Part shown: piece after piece, positions 1 to 8,376 of the stretch | How positions within the stretch are numbered: the first letter of the stretch is position 1 | Layout of the letters: each line of letters begins with the position of its first letter | Assembly (NCBI GenBank): GCA_021795795.1 | Contig: JAJYPA010000093.1 | Span: forward strand, 1 to 20,669 | DNA: 20,669 nt | Source of the DNA: Pseudomonadota bacterium | GTDB taxonomy: Bacteria; Pseudomonadota; Gammaproteobacteria; Halothiobacillales; Halothiobacillaceae | Direction of reading: 5' to 3' | The notes under the pieces: generated by a model | Seen by the model: only the letters and a program-made list of their open reading frames with translations | What the model was told of the DNA's origin: nothing | The model's database searches: none | Program-made: the position numbers and the translations under genes

Positions 1-665
1 TGATCCGGTACTTGCAGAACACCCCCTACTCGCGCCAACTGTTTTACGAGTGGCGGGCCATTCCGGACCCGGCAAGCCTGCCAGACCTCGAACGCGCCGC
101 GCGGTTTTTCTATATCGCCAGATCCGCGTTCGCCGCCGAGTCCACCCGCAAAAATCCAGCGTGGGCCTTTGCCAAGGTTTTTGACAATAAGGCTCGGTCC
201 ATGGCCGCAGTCATTGATTCGGAATTGCGATTGGTTCGGGATCGGCTGCGGTACGCACTGATCGAGAACGACGATGCCACTGCGGTTGTCCGGAGATTCG
301 ATACCCCATCCGCCGTCATCTACTGTGATCCGCCCTATCTCCAGGCCACCCGCAAAGACGGGCAATATGCCGATGAGATGAGTAACCAGGATCACGAAAA
401 CCTGCTTCGGGCACTCACCGCATGTGATGCCTATGTCGCGATCTCCGGCTATCCCAGTGATTTATATGCTGATCATTTGGAATCTGGCCAAGGGTGGTCC
501 TATGTGGACTTTGCCCATTCCTGTCACGCCAACCGATCAGGGCAAGCTGGGGAAGACATTGATCGAGAGCGGACAGAAAGGATCTGGATGAATCCGCGCC
601 TTACGGATTGGTACGAGCGGCACGCGCAGCGCCAGTGTTCCCTGTTGGATCTGTACGCAGTGTGA
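1..665 (+). CDS. D12-class DNA adenine methylase, 5' end cut off by window
   Basis: The reading frame is already open at base 3 and reads upstream of the first possible start (TTG at 12), so the gene begins outside the window. The visible part keeps the N6-adenine methylase signature: VIYCDPPYLQATR holds the DPPY catalytic motif IV, preceded by the helical stretch LERAARFFYIARSAF typical of Dam/D12 enzymes. The SAM-binding FxGxG motif I expected at the N-terminus lies off the edge. The enzyme would transfer a methyl group from S-adenosylmethionine to adenine in DNA. It stops at 663-665, 63 nt before ssb on the same strand. A dam-ssb-dcm series is typical of conjugative elements, where such methylases protect transferred DNA. 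Family assignment is firm; target sequence and host role are unknown. Confidence 0.85.
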   Translation, partial: IRYLQNTPYSRQLFYEWRAIPDPASLPDLERAARFFYIARSAFAAESTRKNPAWAFAKVFDNKARSMAAVIDSELRLVRDRLRYALIENDDATAVVRRFDTPSAVIYCDPPYLQATRKDGQYADEMSNQDHENLLRALTACDAYVAISGYPSDLYADHLESGQGWSYVDFAHSCHANRSGQAGEDIDRERTERIWMNPRLTDWYERHAQRQCSLLDLYAV

Positions 666-728
666 CCCACTCCCGATCTATACCGAGACTGAAAAAAGTA
701 CTCATCGTTTCATATCAAGGAGAAAGCC

Positions 729-1226
729 ATGGCAGGCGTGAATAAAGTGATCTTGTTGGGCCATCTGGGGCGAGACCCTGAGATGCGGTACATGCCCGAC
801 GGGACGGCGGTCGCCAATATGACCATCGCCACGTCGGAGTCCTACAAGGACCGGGACGGCAACCGCCAGGAGCGCACAGAGTGGCACCGCGTTGCACTCT
901 ATGCGAGGACGGCGGAAGTCGCTGGGGAATATCTTCGCAAGGGGAGCCAGGCCTATATCGAAGGGCGTATCCGCACCAGAAAATGGACCGATAAGGACGG
1001 GCAGGATCGCTACACCACAGAGATTGTTGGCGACCGGCTTCAGTTGATCGGTGGCCGCCGCGACGGGGCCGATGGCGGCAATCCAGCGCCACAGCATGGT
1101 GGTGGGGGGGGCGGCGGGGACATGGGTGCTGCATCGATGGAGGAATTTGACGACGATATTCCCTTCATCACCAAGGCGGAAACCATCTGCCAGCCGCGCC
1201 GTTTGCTTGCCCGCGTCCGGTTCTGA
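729..1226 (+). CDS. ssb: Single-stranded DNA-binding protein with extended C-terminus
   Basis: A 165-residue SSB. The OB-fold starts with [20 protein letters not shown] and includes the conserved TEWHRVALY and [15 protein letters not shown] blocks (residues about 3-108). A Gly-rich linker with a run of seven glycines follows (124-130). The acidic partner-binding tip EEFDDDIPF is present, with DDDIPF at 141-146. A strong Shine-Dalgarno AAGGAGA (717-723) lies 5 nt before the ATG, so the start is secure. The protein coats ssDNA during replication, recombination or conjugative transfer, and its tip recruits partners. Oddly, 19 further residues (ITKAETICQ..., basic, ending RVRF) follow the tip, which in nearly all SSBs is the extreme C-terminus. 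This probably reflects loss of the original stop. Neighbours point to a mobile-element SSB rather than the chromosomal copy. Confidence 0.93.
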   Translation: MAGVNKVILLGHLGRDPEMRYMPDGTAVANMTIATSESYKDRDGNRQERTEWHRVALYARTAEVAGEYLRKGSQAYIEGRIRTRKWTDKDGQDRYTTEIVGDRLQLIGGRRDGADGGNPAPQHGGGGGGGDMGAASMEEFDDDIPFITKAETICQPRRLLARVRF

Positions 1227-1273
1227 GGTATCGGTGCGGTGTGACGCCCGGTCATGCGGTACCACGTGGGAAA

Positions 1274-1396
1274 GTGGCGACCCGGCGGACTTTTCACCTT
1301 TTCTGCGGGCTCGGCGGCGGCGCTGCGGGCTTCAATCGTGGTCAGGCCCGCATCGGCTCCATGGAGGCTCGTTTCCGCTGTCTGGGCGGGATTGAT
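1274..1396 (+). pseudogene. 5' stump of a C5-cytosine DNA methyltransferase
   Basis: From a GTG at 1274 (an in-frame GTG also occurs at 1241) the frame reads VATRRTFHLFCGLGGGAAGF and continues to MEARFRCLGGID. This is the SAM-binding motif I (FCGLGGG) and next block of Dcm-type cytosine methyltransferases found on conjugative elements. Homology ends after GGID at about 1396. The catalytic PC motif and target-recognition domain are absent, so the gene is dead. The frame runs straight into relaxase-like sequence, as expected from a deletion joining two genes. It lies 47 nt downstream of ssb on the same strand. Confidence 0.7.
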
Positions 1397-1698
1397 TGTA
1401 TGCGTCTGGTGCGTACGGCGGAAGGTCAGACGGCCCCGTCGGCGGAACAGTTCGCTGAACGGGTGCGCGTGACCTTGTCAGACCCGGACTTGGGACAGGT
1501 GACGGAAGCGCGCGTCAGCGGTCTTTATCGCCGTTCTCTCCAACTCGTTGGGGTAGCTTCGCAATGCTGTACGACGGCATGGGTTTCAGTTTGGTGCCGT
1601 GGAAGCCGGTGGTGGAGCAGCGAGTTAGACAGCAGGTATCGGCCATCGTGCGGGTGACATCGGTCACTTGGGAGCTGGGGCGGCAGCGTGGGCGGTAA
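1397..1698 (+). pseudogene. 3' end of a DUF3363-type conjugative relaxase, frameshifted
   Basis: The upstream frame carries EARVSGLYRRSLQLVG. After the G run at 1550-1553 the homology continues in another frame as GSFAMLYDGMGFSLVPWKPV, then VTWELGRQRGR and TAA at 1696-1698. FAMLxDGMGFSLVPWxPV followed by a SWELGRQRG-like end is the C-terminal signature of large VirD2-like relaxases with a DUF3363 domain. The switch fits loss of one G (an original GTT GGG GGT AGC). The N-terminal relaxase with its catalytic tyrosine and histidines is missing. The 5' part (1397 to about 1500, LVRTAEGQTAPSAEQFAERV) is probably relaxase too, but I recognise it less well. The family call is from memory of the motif. 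Confidence 0.6.
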
Positions 1699-1806
1699 GC
1701 GTATGGCTATTTCTAAAATGGTGCAGATTAAGCGGGGTGGGCGTTGAGCCAAGTCCAGCTGGGCCTCCAGGAAATCCCCATTTCCAACTTTCAAAGCATA
1801 GATGCT

Positions 1807-4800
1807 TCAAGCCTGCACGCTGCCATCCAGATCCTCTCCGTATTGCAGTTTACGTAGCGCGATCGAAGCCTCAGCGGATCGCTGCTCAGCCGCAATTACT
1901 TGCTCAAGGAAATGAATTTCTCCGGCAGCGAACGTCCGCACCTGCTCGCTCGGATCGTTGGCCCATGACTCCAGCAAGGTTTTTCGCTCGGCATGGAGTT
2001 CTGCGAAGCCAAATTCGCCGCAGACGACTCCTGTCTGCCGTAAGGCCAATTGAACCTGTTGAACTAGAGGGCTCTCTGGAGCTAGCACTGCGACGATTTT
2101 GCGTACGATCTCATAGATACAAGGCCGTCCCGAAAAGGCGGAAAGAACAGCAAGAACAAATGCCAGATCCTGCTCATTACCGCCGTCGATCAGCGTTTCC
2201 AGTTGCTCCTTAAACCCACCAGAAAGATCAGGGAATACGGAAGCGAGTAACCGTCCACCGTCGTAAGTAAAGAACTGCGGGGCATCGTCGTACCATGCTC
2301 GCGCGCCCTCCAACATAAGGTCAGGAGAGGTCGCGAGCGGATCTTTGAGCGCGTGGACCGCATACGGCACTGCATCATAATGTCGCGGGGCATCATCCGT
2401 TCGAGAAAACGCCTGGCGCGTTCCCAAGAACGCCACCACACGTGCCGGCCATCGTTCCGCAATGGCAGCCACAACATACTCGGCGGAATTATCCAGCCTC
2501 GGATAACGGACGAACGCGCCGAGCACGACACCGGCCTGCTCTTCATCGAGCGCACGGATAATTGGGCTGCGTAACCAAGTCTGCCACGGCAGATGAAGCC
2601 AACTGAAGTCTCCGGCCGCATCGAGATAACTAAGCGCAGGAAGAAATACGGTATCAACAAGCGCCCCGGGATGGTCTGCAAACTCGCTAGCCGCCGCGAT
2701 GAGGGCACTGCGTACCGCGACGCGATCTCCATGCTGGATAGCGCTATCGAGAGTGCGTCGAAGCAAGGTTTCGTCAAACGGATCGGCCAGTCGCAAATAC
2801 CAAGCGATTTGTCCGACATGCGCACCTGCGTTCAACCATGCGTCAATCTGCGCACGCGCAGCGGCTCGTTGTGCACTTCGCATCAGCCCAGCAACCATGC
2901 TCGGCAAGAACCTTGTAAGCGGCCCCTCGATTCGAGCGACATAAGAGAGGACGATCCCCGGCTTGGTTTCTGCGATCCGCTCGAGGAATTTGGCGAATTC
3001 GGGAAATGTCGCTAAGTCGGCGGACTCCGTACAAGCATACCGACAGATTCTGTCGAACCAGAGGTCGGCGCTTGCCTCGTCCACTGAAGCGGCGAATCCA
3101 TCGATTTGCTCTGCCCGATATTCGGTTGGCTGCGTATAGCGGAATGCTTCATCCTGCCAAGCAGGCGCAAGCACGGAATCGTACCCGATCAACGTCTTAT
3201 AGATGACGAAGTCCTCCAGATCATTGACGACATCGCGAAAAGCAACCGCAGCCGCTTCAAGCTGCGCCCGCGCTGTGACGAGTGCCGGATTGTCACGCAT
3301 CCCCTCCGGCAGATCGGCATAGTTCCAGTAGCACCGATGGACCCACACTTCGGTCGTTCTAAGCAGATCGAGGCTCAACGACGGCGCCATCTCGGTTTGG
3401 AATTCGATGAGCATACGCATGTCGTCCATCACCATGCGCTGCAGCTCATTGGTATACATACCCCCCCGGTAGGGTAGCCGCGTGCCAGCCTCAAGCGCTT
3501 GAAGCACCGTGCGGCGTTCCCCGTCTGTTCGTGCCAGAACAAACTGCCGCTTCAACGATTCAATCGCCTTCGTTCGGATTGCCCGAAGCTCATCAGATGC
3601 CACAACCGCTCCCTGCTGGATCGTCACGGCGGTGGAACTAGCGGTGGTCCCTCTGATCTCCGTCCCAATAATTTCTGCGAGCATCGGGGTCAGCAACGGC
3701 TGCAATGCGATAAATTGGTCCTCGCTCAATGCTTCAACACATTCGAGCAAAATCCCTTGTACCACCGGGCCGTATTGACGCCAGACGTCGATCTGGTGTT
3801 TCGCAAGTTCCTTCCCCAGTTCGAGTAGCTTATTCGCCTCCTCGTCGCCCGTGACTTGCCCGTATAGCTTGCAAAGTGCGTCGAACGTGGAGTTCACGTC
3901 AAGATAACGGTATCCGTTGAGGATTTCGACAATTACGGTAATGACGTCGCTAGCCGTCTTGGCTGGCAGCGTGCCGTAGGGCGTTTCTATGGGCACAGGG
4001 GTCGTTGTGCGTGCACGATCCGCTGCTACCAGTAAACGTTCCACGACCTCCGGGTAGGTGGTTGGTAGGTCGTCATAGAAGGGAAGGACGTTCTCCGCGA
4101 ACTTCTCTATCGCCTCGCATCGCGCGTTGTTGTCCGTCGCTTCGACAATCGCTTCGAGGGCATCGCCATCGAAGAGCGTTTTTCCATCGAGAAGCCGCTG
4201 GAAATCGGTGGCGATCTTCTGGAACTCGTAGCCAGCTGGCACAAGATATTTTTGGGCGACTTTTTTCATTCGCGCCTTGATGTCCTCGAACGCCTTACCA
4301 CCGAAGCTGGCAAGTTCCGGCGCCTTGTAGATCGTGTCATGCGCCATTTCCGCCCAAGCGTGGTGAAGAACGGTCTGGATCTGAATCTCGCATCGCATAC
4401 CGGCGAAGCGTGCATATTCTGGCAAGGCAAGACGTGCCGGACGAAGCGCCACCAAGTAGTGGTTCGAGGTGTAGAGTTCCGTTGCGTCTTCAACGTCCCG
4501 TCGAGGATGGTGAATCTTCACATCGAGAACTTCGAAGTTCTGTTGGATGATACCGGAATTAACGAACCGCGTGACATCGTCGTTCGTGTAAAAGATGATG
4601 CGGCAGCCGGCAAGATCTTTGATTTCCGTTTCGAGGGTAGTGGTCTCTGCGATGCCTCGCTGTTCCAGCTTTCTTCGCAGTGAATCCGGCTGTTTGGCAC
4701 GCGCCATCACTTGCTGCAGCCGATAACTGTCATCCTCTGCACTGATTGCGGCCGTTAGGATCGCCGCAGCAGTGGTCGCCAACGCCGCATATGCGCTCTG

Positions 4801-4830
4801 CCCGTTACGTTCGTACTCTTCGAAATTCAT
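1807..4830 (-). CDS. Large RelA/SpoT-type nucleotide synthetase domain protein
   Basis: A 1007-residue protein. The N-terminal ~170 residues hold a RelA/SpoT synthetase fold: RAKQPDSLRRKLEQRG (44-59), DLAGCRIIFYTNDD (72-85, candidate Mg2+-binding Asp72), the G-loop-like YTSNHYLVAL (120-129), EIQIQT (148-153, catalytic Glu148) and HAWAEMAHDTIYK (157-169). The key residues look intact, so pyrophosphate transfer from ATP to a nucleotide or other acceptor is plausible. No HD hydrolase domain precedes it. The remaining ~800 residues are soluble and largely helical; I do not recognise a family. Small alarmone synthetases are ~200-250 residues, so this tail is unusually large. Related domains occur in toxSAS toxins and CapRel phage-defence proteins. 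It starts at ATG 4830, about 75 nt after the IS remnant and in line with the restriction operon. The start has only a weak AGG upstream. Confidence 0.8.
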   Translation of the reverse strand: MNFEEYERNGQSAYAALATTAAAILTAAISAEDDSYRLQQVMARAKQPDSLRRKLEQRGIAETTTLETEIKDLAGCRIIFYTNDDVTRFVNSGIIQQNFEVLDVKIHHPRRDVEDATELYTSNHYLVALRPARLALPEYARFAGMRCEIQIQTVLHHAWAEMAHDTIYKAPELASFGGKAFEDIKARMKKVAQKYLVPAGYEFQKIATDFQRLLDGKTLFDGDALEAIVEATDNNARCEAIEKFAENVLPFYDDLPTTYPEVVERLLVAADRARTTTPVPIETPYGTLPAKTASDVITVIVEILNGYRYLDVNSTFDALCKLYGQVTGDEEANKLLELGKELAKHQIDVWRQYGPVVQGILLECVEALSEDQFIALQPLLTPMLAEIIGTEIRGTTASSTAVTIQQGAVVASDELRAIRTKAIESLKRQFVLARTDGERRTVLQALEAGTRLPYRGGMYTNELQRMVMDDMRMLIEFQTEMAPSLSLDLLRTTEVWVHRCYWNYADLPEGMRDNPALVTARAQLEAAAVAFRDVVNDLEDFVIYKTLIGYDSVLAPAWQDEAFRYTQPTEYRAEQIDGFAASVDEASADLWFDRICRYACTESADLATFPEFAKFLERIAETKPGIVLSYVARIEGPLTRFLPSMVAGLMRSAQRAAARAQIDAWLNAGAHVGQIAWYLRLADPFDETLLRRTLDSAIQHGDRVAVRSALIAAASEFADHPGALVDTVFLPALSYLDAAGDFSWLHLPWQTWLRSPIIRALDEEQAGVVLGAFVRYPRLDNSAEYVVAAIAERWPARVVAFLGTRQAFSRTDDAPRHYDAVPYAVHALKDPLATSPDLMLEGARAWYDDAPQFFTYDGGRLLASVFPDLSGGFKEQLETLIDGGNEQDLAFVLAVLSAFSGRPCIYEIVRKIVAVLAPESPLVQQVQLALRQTGVVCGEFGFAELHAERKTLLESWANDPSEQVRTFAAGEIHFLEQVIAAEQRSAEASIALRKLQYGEDLDGSVQA

Positions 4831-4906
4831 GCATGTGACCTATTCTCGACGTTCAGCCCTTCTACGTTGCGGCGTTTTTTCAAGGTAGATACGCGCAGTC
4901 CATTTT

Positions 4907-5089
4907 TCAAGCCGCCTGTTGGCTCTGTCGTTCCGGGTTGAGATCGGCGGCTCCCAGAGGCTCCCAGTTGCGGGTTTTGCCTGACCATCGCTGCGGCTTT
5001 TTCGCCCTTGCCCCCTCATAGAGGGTATGGCGCTTGGCCAAAAGGGTATGGTCCTCACCGCAATGCCGTTGCGCCGGGGCCACGAAGCG
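4907..5089 (-). pseudogene. IS3-type transposase OrfB, C-terminal remnant
   Basis: Reading the minus strand from about 5089 gives RFVAPAQRHCGEDHTLLAKR, then HTLYEGARAKKPQRWSGKTR, then NWEPLGAADLNPERQSQQAA and a stop at 4907-4909. This is the extreme C-terminus of IS3-family OrfB (rve integrase): the RFVTPAQRH, LYExAxxxxPxRWSG and LNP blocks. An in-frame TAA lies just upstream, and the DDE core is absent. It is too short for a standard ORF search, but the protein-level match is clear, and it shows the element once had both genes. Confidence 0.72.
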
Positions 5090-5150
5090 GATGCGGCGTT
5101 ATCGCCGCTCCGGGACCAGGGTCAATCGCCCCCGGCGTCGTCTCCCCAGG

Positions 5151-5644
5151 GGCGTTCAATTTTTTTCGCAACACCAACGGCGCCGCCGTCTCAGCCAGCG
5201 CCTTCTCCTTGCGCCGCAGCTCCCGCTCCAGCTCACGGATGCGCTGCTTGTCCGCGCGGGCCTGCACCGCTTCTTCCTGCCGCCGCTGCGTCGCCGTCTG
5301 CTGCCCTGCATACAGCCTTGCCGCCAGGCCTTGACCTGCTCGGAATACAGCCCCCTTTCCCGCCAATACTGGCTCAACTCTACCTCTGGCAGCGGGGCGG
5401 CTTCCACGACCACCGCCAACTTCGCCTCCCCGGACCAAGTCTCCGGCGCCTTCTTCTCCACCACTCCCATCTCGCCCATCGCCATGGCTTGTTTGCGCCA
5501 ATGATACAGGGTGACGTCGGAAATACCTTCCTCCCGGGCCCATTCCCTCACCGACAAACTCCGGGGTGGCAACAGCTTACCCAGCACAGCCGCCTTCCGT
5601 TCCGCGGAATACCCTCTCATCTCTCCGTCTCTTTCCGCCCCCAT
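5151..5644 (-). pseudogene. IS3-type transposase OrfA, frameshifted
   Basis: The frame from ATG 5644 reads YSAERKAAVLGKLLPPRSLS then WAREEGISDVTLYHWRKQA, a helix-turn-helix that binds IS ends. Homology continues to YSEQVKAWRQGCMQ, then shifts frame at about 5303-5312. In the new frame it reads RADKQRIRELERELRRKEKA and LRKKLNA, the leucine-zipper-like tail seen in OrfA of this group. After LRKKLNA (about 5151) the expected LWG... ending is replaced by unrelated sequence, marking the left side of the internal deletion. The gene is inactive. Confidence 0.72.
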
Positions 5645-5691
5645 CCTACGCCTGACTCCATTTCAGAGAGGCGACCTGACACCTGGGGTTT

Positions 5692-8376
5692 TTACAGCAA
5701 CGCTCGGAAATGCCGTTTGTCTGCGTCAGAGGACTTCAGTATTCGGTACTCCATCCCACTGGCCACCGCGATCTGCTGGGCGAAGTCCTTCTTGGCCTGC
5801 ACCACCGCATCCTCGATCTGCGAATCGTTCTTGACCTCGACGATCACGTACTTCAGGCTGCCGTCCGGTTCTTCCCGCTGAAAGATGAAGTCCGGGTAGT
5901 AGCTGCGCACGGTTCGTGAATCCGGGTCGATGTACTGGATGAAGAAGTCGGACTGGCCGTGGGTCAGCATGCCGGTGAAGTAGATCTTTTTCACCCGCTG
6001 CTCGCGCAGCAGATCCCAGAACAACCAGTTCTCAGAGCCAGAGTCGAAGCAGTAGGTGTCGAGGTGGAAGCTCTTGGCGCGCTCGTCGTCCTTGATCTGC
6101 GCGTCGTTCATCCGGACGATCTTGTCCTTCGCCGCAGACACCTCGTAGTAGCCGTTTGGGGGCAACTTAATCAGATCAACCTCGTGTTCCTCTGTCTGCT
6201 GAGACTCATCAAGGTCGTAGAGCTGGCGGAACAGGCGCGGGATGATCTCGTCGTAGAGCAGCTCGTTGAACTCGTTGGTGATGGCTACCAGTTCGTCGGT
6301 GCCTTCCTTGGTCGCATCGAGCAGTTCCTCGATCTTCAAGGGGCTTCGGTTCAGATAGCGGGACACCTCGGCCACCAGCGAGAGCCGTGAGAAGGCACGC
6401 TTCTCACGCCGCGAGGTCAGGTCAAAAGTTCGACTGCCAGAGGCACGCGCCGCGTCGGCGGCGGTCAGATCGTCCTGCTGCGTTTCGATCAAGCGGTACT
6501 TCTCGACCAGCGTGTTCCAGCTTTCCTTGTCGGCACGGTCAAGGCCCAGCTTCTGACCGCGCACGAGCTCCTTCTCGCGCATCTGGTACTGCTTACGCAC
6601 GCGCACCAGCTTGATCTTGACCGGCGGCTCAACGACGCGCACTTCCACGCGCTCCTTGTCCTTGCCGGTCTTTTGCAGCTCGTCGGCGCTGATGCGGAAG
6701 TTCTGCTGCAACTCGTCGTTCAGAGTGTTCAGGTTGTCGTCCGAGAGGAAGACGTGGCCGGTGTGCTGAGCCTCCCCGATGGCCCGCAGGCAGCGCATCG
6801 TGGCCTGCAGGACAAACACCTTGGACTTGGGCTCGCGGAACAGGCCTACGCCAAACAACGAGCGACAGTTCCAGCCTTCGCGGCCCTTGTTGACCAGCAG
6901 GATGAACTGCTTTTCCGACCCTTCGGTGTCGAGCCGGTTGAATTCCCGGATGTCGTCGTTGGTGGTGAGCTTGTCGTCGCCCACGTTCACCAGGATGCGC
7001 GAGATCGGGATGCCGTGTTTGAGCAGCGCACGTTCCACCGCAGGTCGCAGTTCTCCGGTCAGCTCGTCGATGGTTGCGGCGAAGAAGGCCAGCTTGGGCA
7101 GCAGCCCTTCCGGGCGCAATTCGCCGGATTCCTTCAAGAAATTCTCGATGGCGATATCGACAAACTCGTCGGTGCGTGTGTTGGCATAGCCGTGCAGCGT
7201 CACCTTCTTGAGGAAGCCCTTGTCGATGGCCTCCTTCAGCCCGTAGGCGTAGACCACCTCCGGCAATACCTCGCGCCCAACGTAGGGTGTGCCCGTGTAG
7301 TTGTAGCAGGCCACTACCCGCGTGCCCGCCGCGTTCAAGCTGGCGGCGAGGATGTCGATGGTCGTGCGCAGGCTGGTATCGGTTTCCTTGGCCCCAACGC
7401 CCATGTCCTTGGCCAGCGCCTTGCCGAAGGCGTGGTGGGCCTCGTCAACAAAGATCCCCAACTGCTCCAGGCGGCGCAGCTTCTCAAAGCGCTGGTTGGT
7501 GGTCAGCTCGACTTCCTCTTCCGGCTGGTCGAAGTTGTAGAGGTCGGCGGCATCGGCATAGACGCCGGTGGCCGACAGCGTTTCGCCTGTCGCGCCGAAT
7601 AGCTTATCGACCGATGTCTTTTCCTTGTGCTGGCGCTTGAGGATGATCTTTTGCGTGTTGGAGACGATGATGTTGAAGCGTGAGCGATCCAGCGTGTCCA
7701 ACGATGTGCCTGCTTCTTCGAGGTAGTGGAAGCGCAGATGGGCAGTCAGGAAATTAACGTACTCTGGCGGAACCACGCGCGTGAGGTCAAACGCCTCGAT
7801 CTCTTTCAGAGACTGCAGCACGGTCTTGTCCGGAGCGAACACTAGCGCGTTGTGGCAGTAGCGTGCGTCCTTCTCGAATTTGTTGCCCAGCAGGAATTCG
7901 TAGAATATGCAGGTGGCCATCAGGATGGTTTTGCCTGTGCCCATTGTCAAAGCGAAAATGTAGTTCGGGTAGGCGCGCGAGTTCTTGCGCATCGCGGCGA
8001 ATACCGCCTTGTACTGATCCTGCGTAATGGCATCGAACAGGCTCACTTGGCTCGCATTGCCGGACACTATGCCGCCTTCTGTCCGACCAGCGAAATGGCC
8101 TTTCTTTTCGAACCAGTCATGGAAAATCTCCTCGACCTTGGCGTTGCCGAGGAACTCCTTCAGAAAGGCGTAGACCTCCAACGCCTCGAACTGCGGCTGG
8201 CGCAGGAAGGCCTTAGGGTTCTTCTCAGGATTATTGAAGTCGAGGAACTTTAGGGTGAGCTCCTTGTAGTGCGCGCGGATCGTGCCTCGTTTGGACTGGT
8301 AGAACTGCCAAAGAAACTGAAAAAAAGCGAAGTCGAGCGACGCGCTGACAACATTCGCTGTACGCCTAGTCGCCAT
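5692..8376 (-). CDS. Type III-like restriction subunit Res (SF2 helicase plus PD-ExK nuclease)
   Basis: A protein of 894 residues, close to the usual Res size. It has Walker A TMGTGKT (144-150), DEAH box VDEAHHAFG (310-318), YNYTGTPY (358-365) and a late helicase motif ATMRCLRAIGEA. The C-terminal nuclease has YYPDFIF (PD at 828-829) and YVIVEVKND (E847, K849), the PD-(D/E)xK pattern. In type III systems Res uses ATP to move along or signal between unmethylated sites and cuts with Mod bound. ATG 8376 overlaps the mod stop by 11 nt, and an AAGGGAG-like ribosome site lies 8 nt upstream, so the two are translationally coupled. The last codons, RALL-TAA, run into the apparent IS end, so the natural C-terminus may have been clipped and the stop supplied by the IS. 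All catalytic motifs remain. Confidence 0.88.
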   Translation of the reverse strand: MATRRTANVVSASLDFAFFQFLWQFYQSKRGTIRAHYKELTLKFLDFNNPEKNPKAFLRQPQFEALEVYAFLKEFLGNAKVEEIFHDWFEKKGHFAGRTEGGIVSGNASQVSLFDAITQDQYKAVFAAMRKNSRAYPNYIFALTMGTGKTILMATCIFYEFLLGNKFEKDARYCHNALVFAPDKTVLQSLKEIEAFDLTRVVPPEYVNFLTAHLRFHYLEEAGTSLDTLDRSRFNIIVSNTQKIILKRQHKEKTSVDKLFGATGETLSATGVYADAADLYNFDQPEEEVELTTNQRFEKLRRLEQLGIFVDEAHHAFGKALAKDMGVGAKETDTSLRTTIDILAASLNAAGTRVVACYNYTGTPYVGREVLPEVVYAYGLKEAIDKGFLKKVTLHGYANTRTDEFVDIAIENFLKESGELRPEGLLPKLAFFAATIDELTGELRPAVERALLKHGIPISRILVNVGDDKLTTNDDIREFNRLDTEGSEKQFILLVNKGREGWNCRSLFGVGLFREPKSKVFVLQATMRCLRAIGEAQHTGHVFLSDDNLNTLNDELQQNFRISADELQKTGKDKERVEVRVVEPPVKIKLVRVRKQYQMREKELVRGQKLGLDRADKESWNTLVEKYRLIETQQDDLTAADAARASGSRTFDLTSRREKRAFSRLSLVAEVSRYLNRSPLKIEELLDATKEGTDELVAITNEFNELLYDEIIPRLFRQLYDLDESQQTEEHEVDLIKLPPNGYYEVSAAKDKIVRMNDAQIKDDERAKSFHLDTYCFDSGSENWLFWDLLREQRVKKIYFTGMLTHGQSDFFIQYIDPDSRTVRSYYPDFIFQREEPDGSLKYVIVEVKNDSQIEDAVVQAKKDFAQQIAVASGMEYRILKSSDADKRHFRALL

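Larger units (their letters stand above)
4855..5695 (-). mobile_element. Decayed IS3-like insertion sequence with internal deletion
   Basis: The segment between res and the RelA-like gene holds the beginning of an IS3-type orfA and the end of its orfB. The ~800 bp expected between them, which carry the DDE catalytic core, are missing. On the minus strand one end appears to begin TGTAAAAACCCCAGGTGTC at about 5694. The other end is not securely defined; I place it between the orfB stop (4907) and the RelA-like start, at about 4855, from the AAGGT...CGC resemblance only. With a frameshifted orfA and no catalytic domain it cannot move by itself. It sits exactly at the 3' end of res. Confidence 0.7.

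Noticed and set aside
1699..1806. Possible short + strand ORFs after the relaxase remnant (MAISKMVQIKRGGR and SQVQLGLQEIPISNF)
   Set aside because: Too short, no ribosome site or recognisable family; read as debris between convergent genes.
1795..1808. Small hairpin AAGCAT-AG-ATGCTT at the end of the RelA-like gene as a terminator
   Set aside because: A+T-rich 6-bp stem without a U-tract; too weak to call.
6673..7602. 309-codon + strand ORF opposite res
   Set aside because: Antisense shadow of the GC-rich res gene; the minus-strand frame carries all the helicase motifs.
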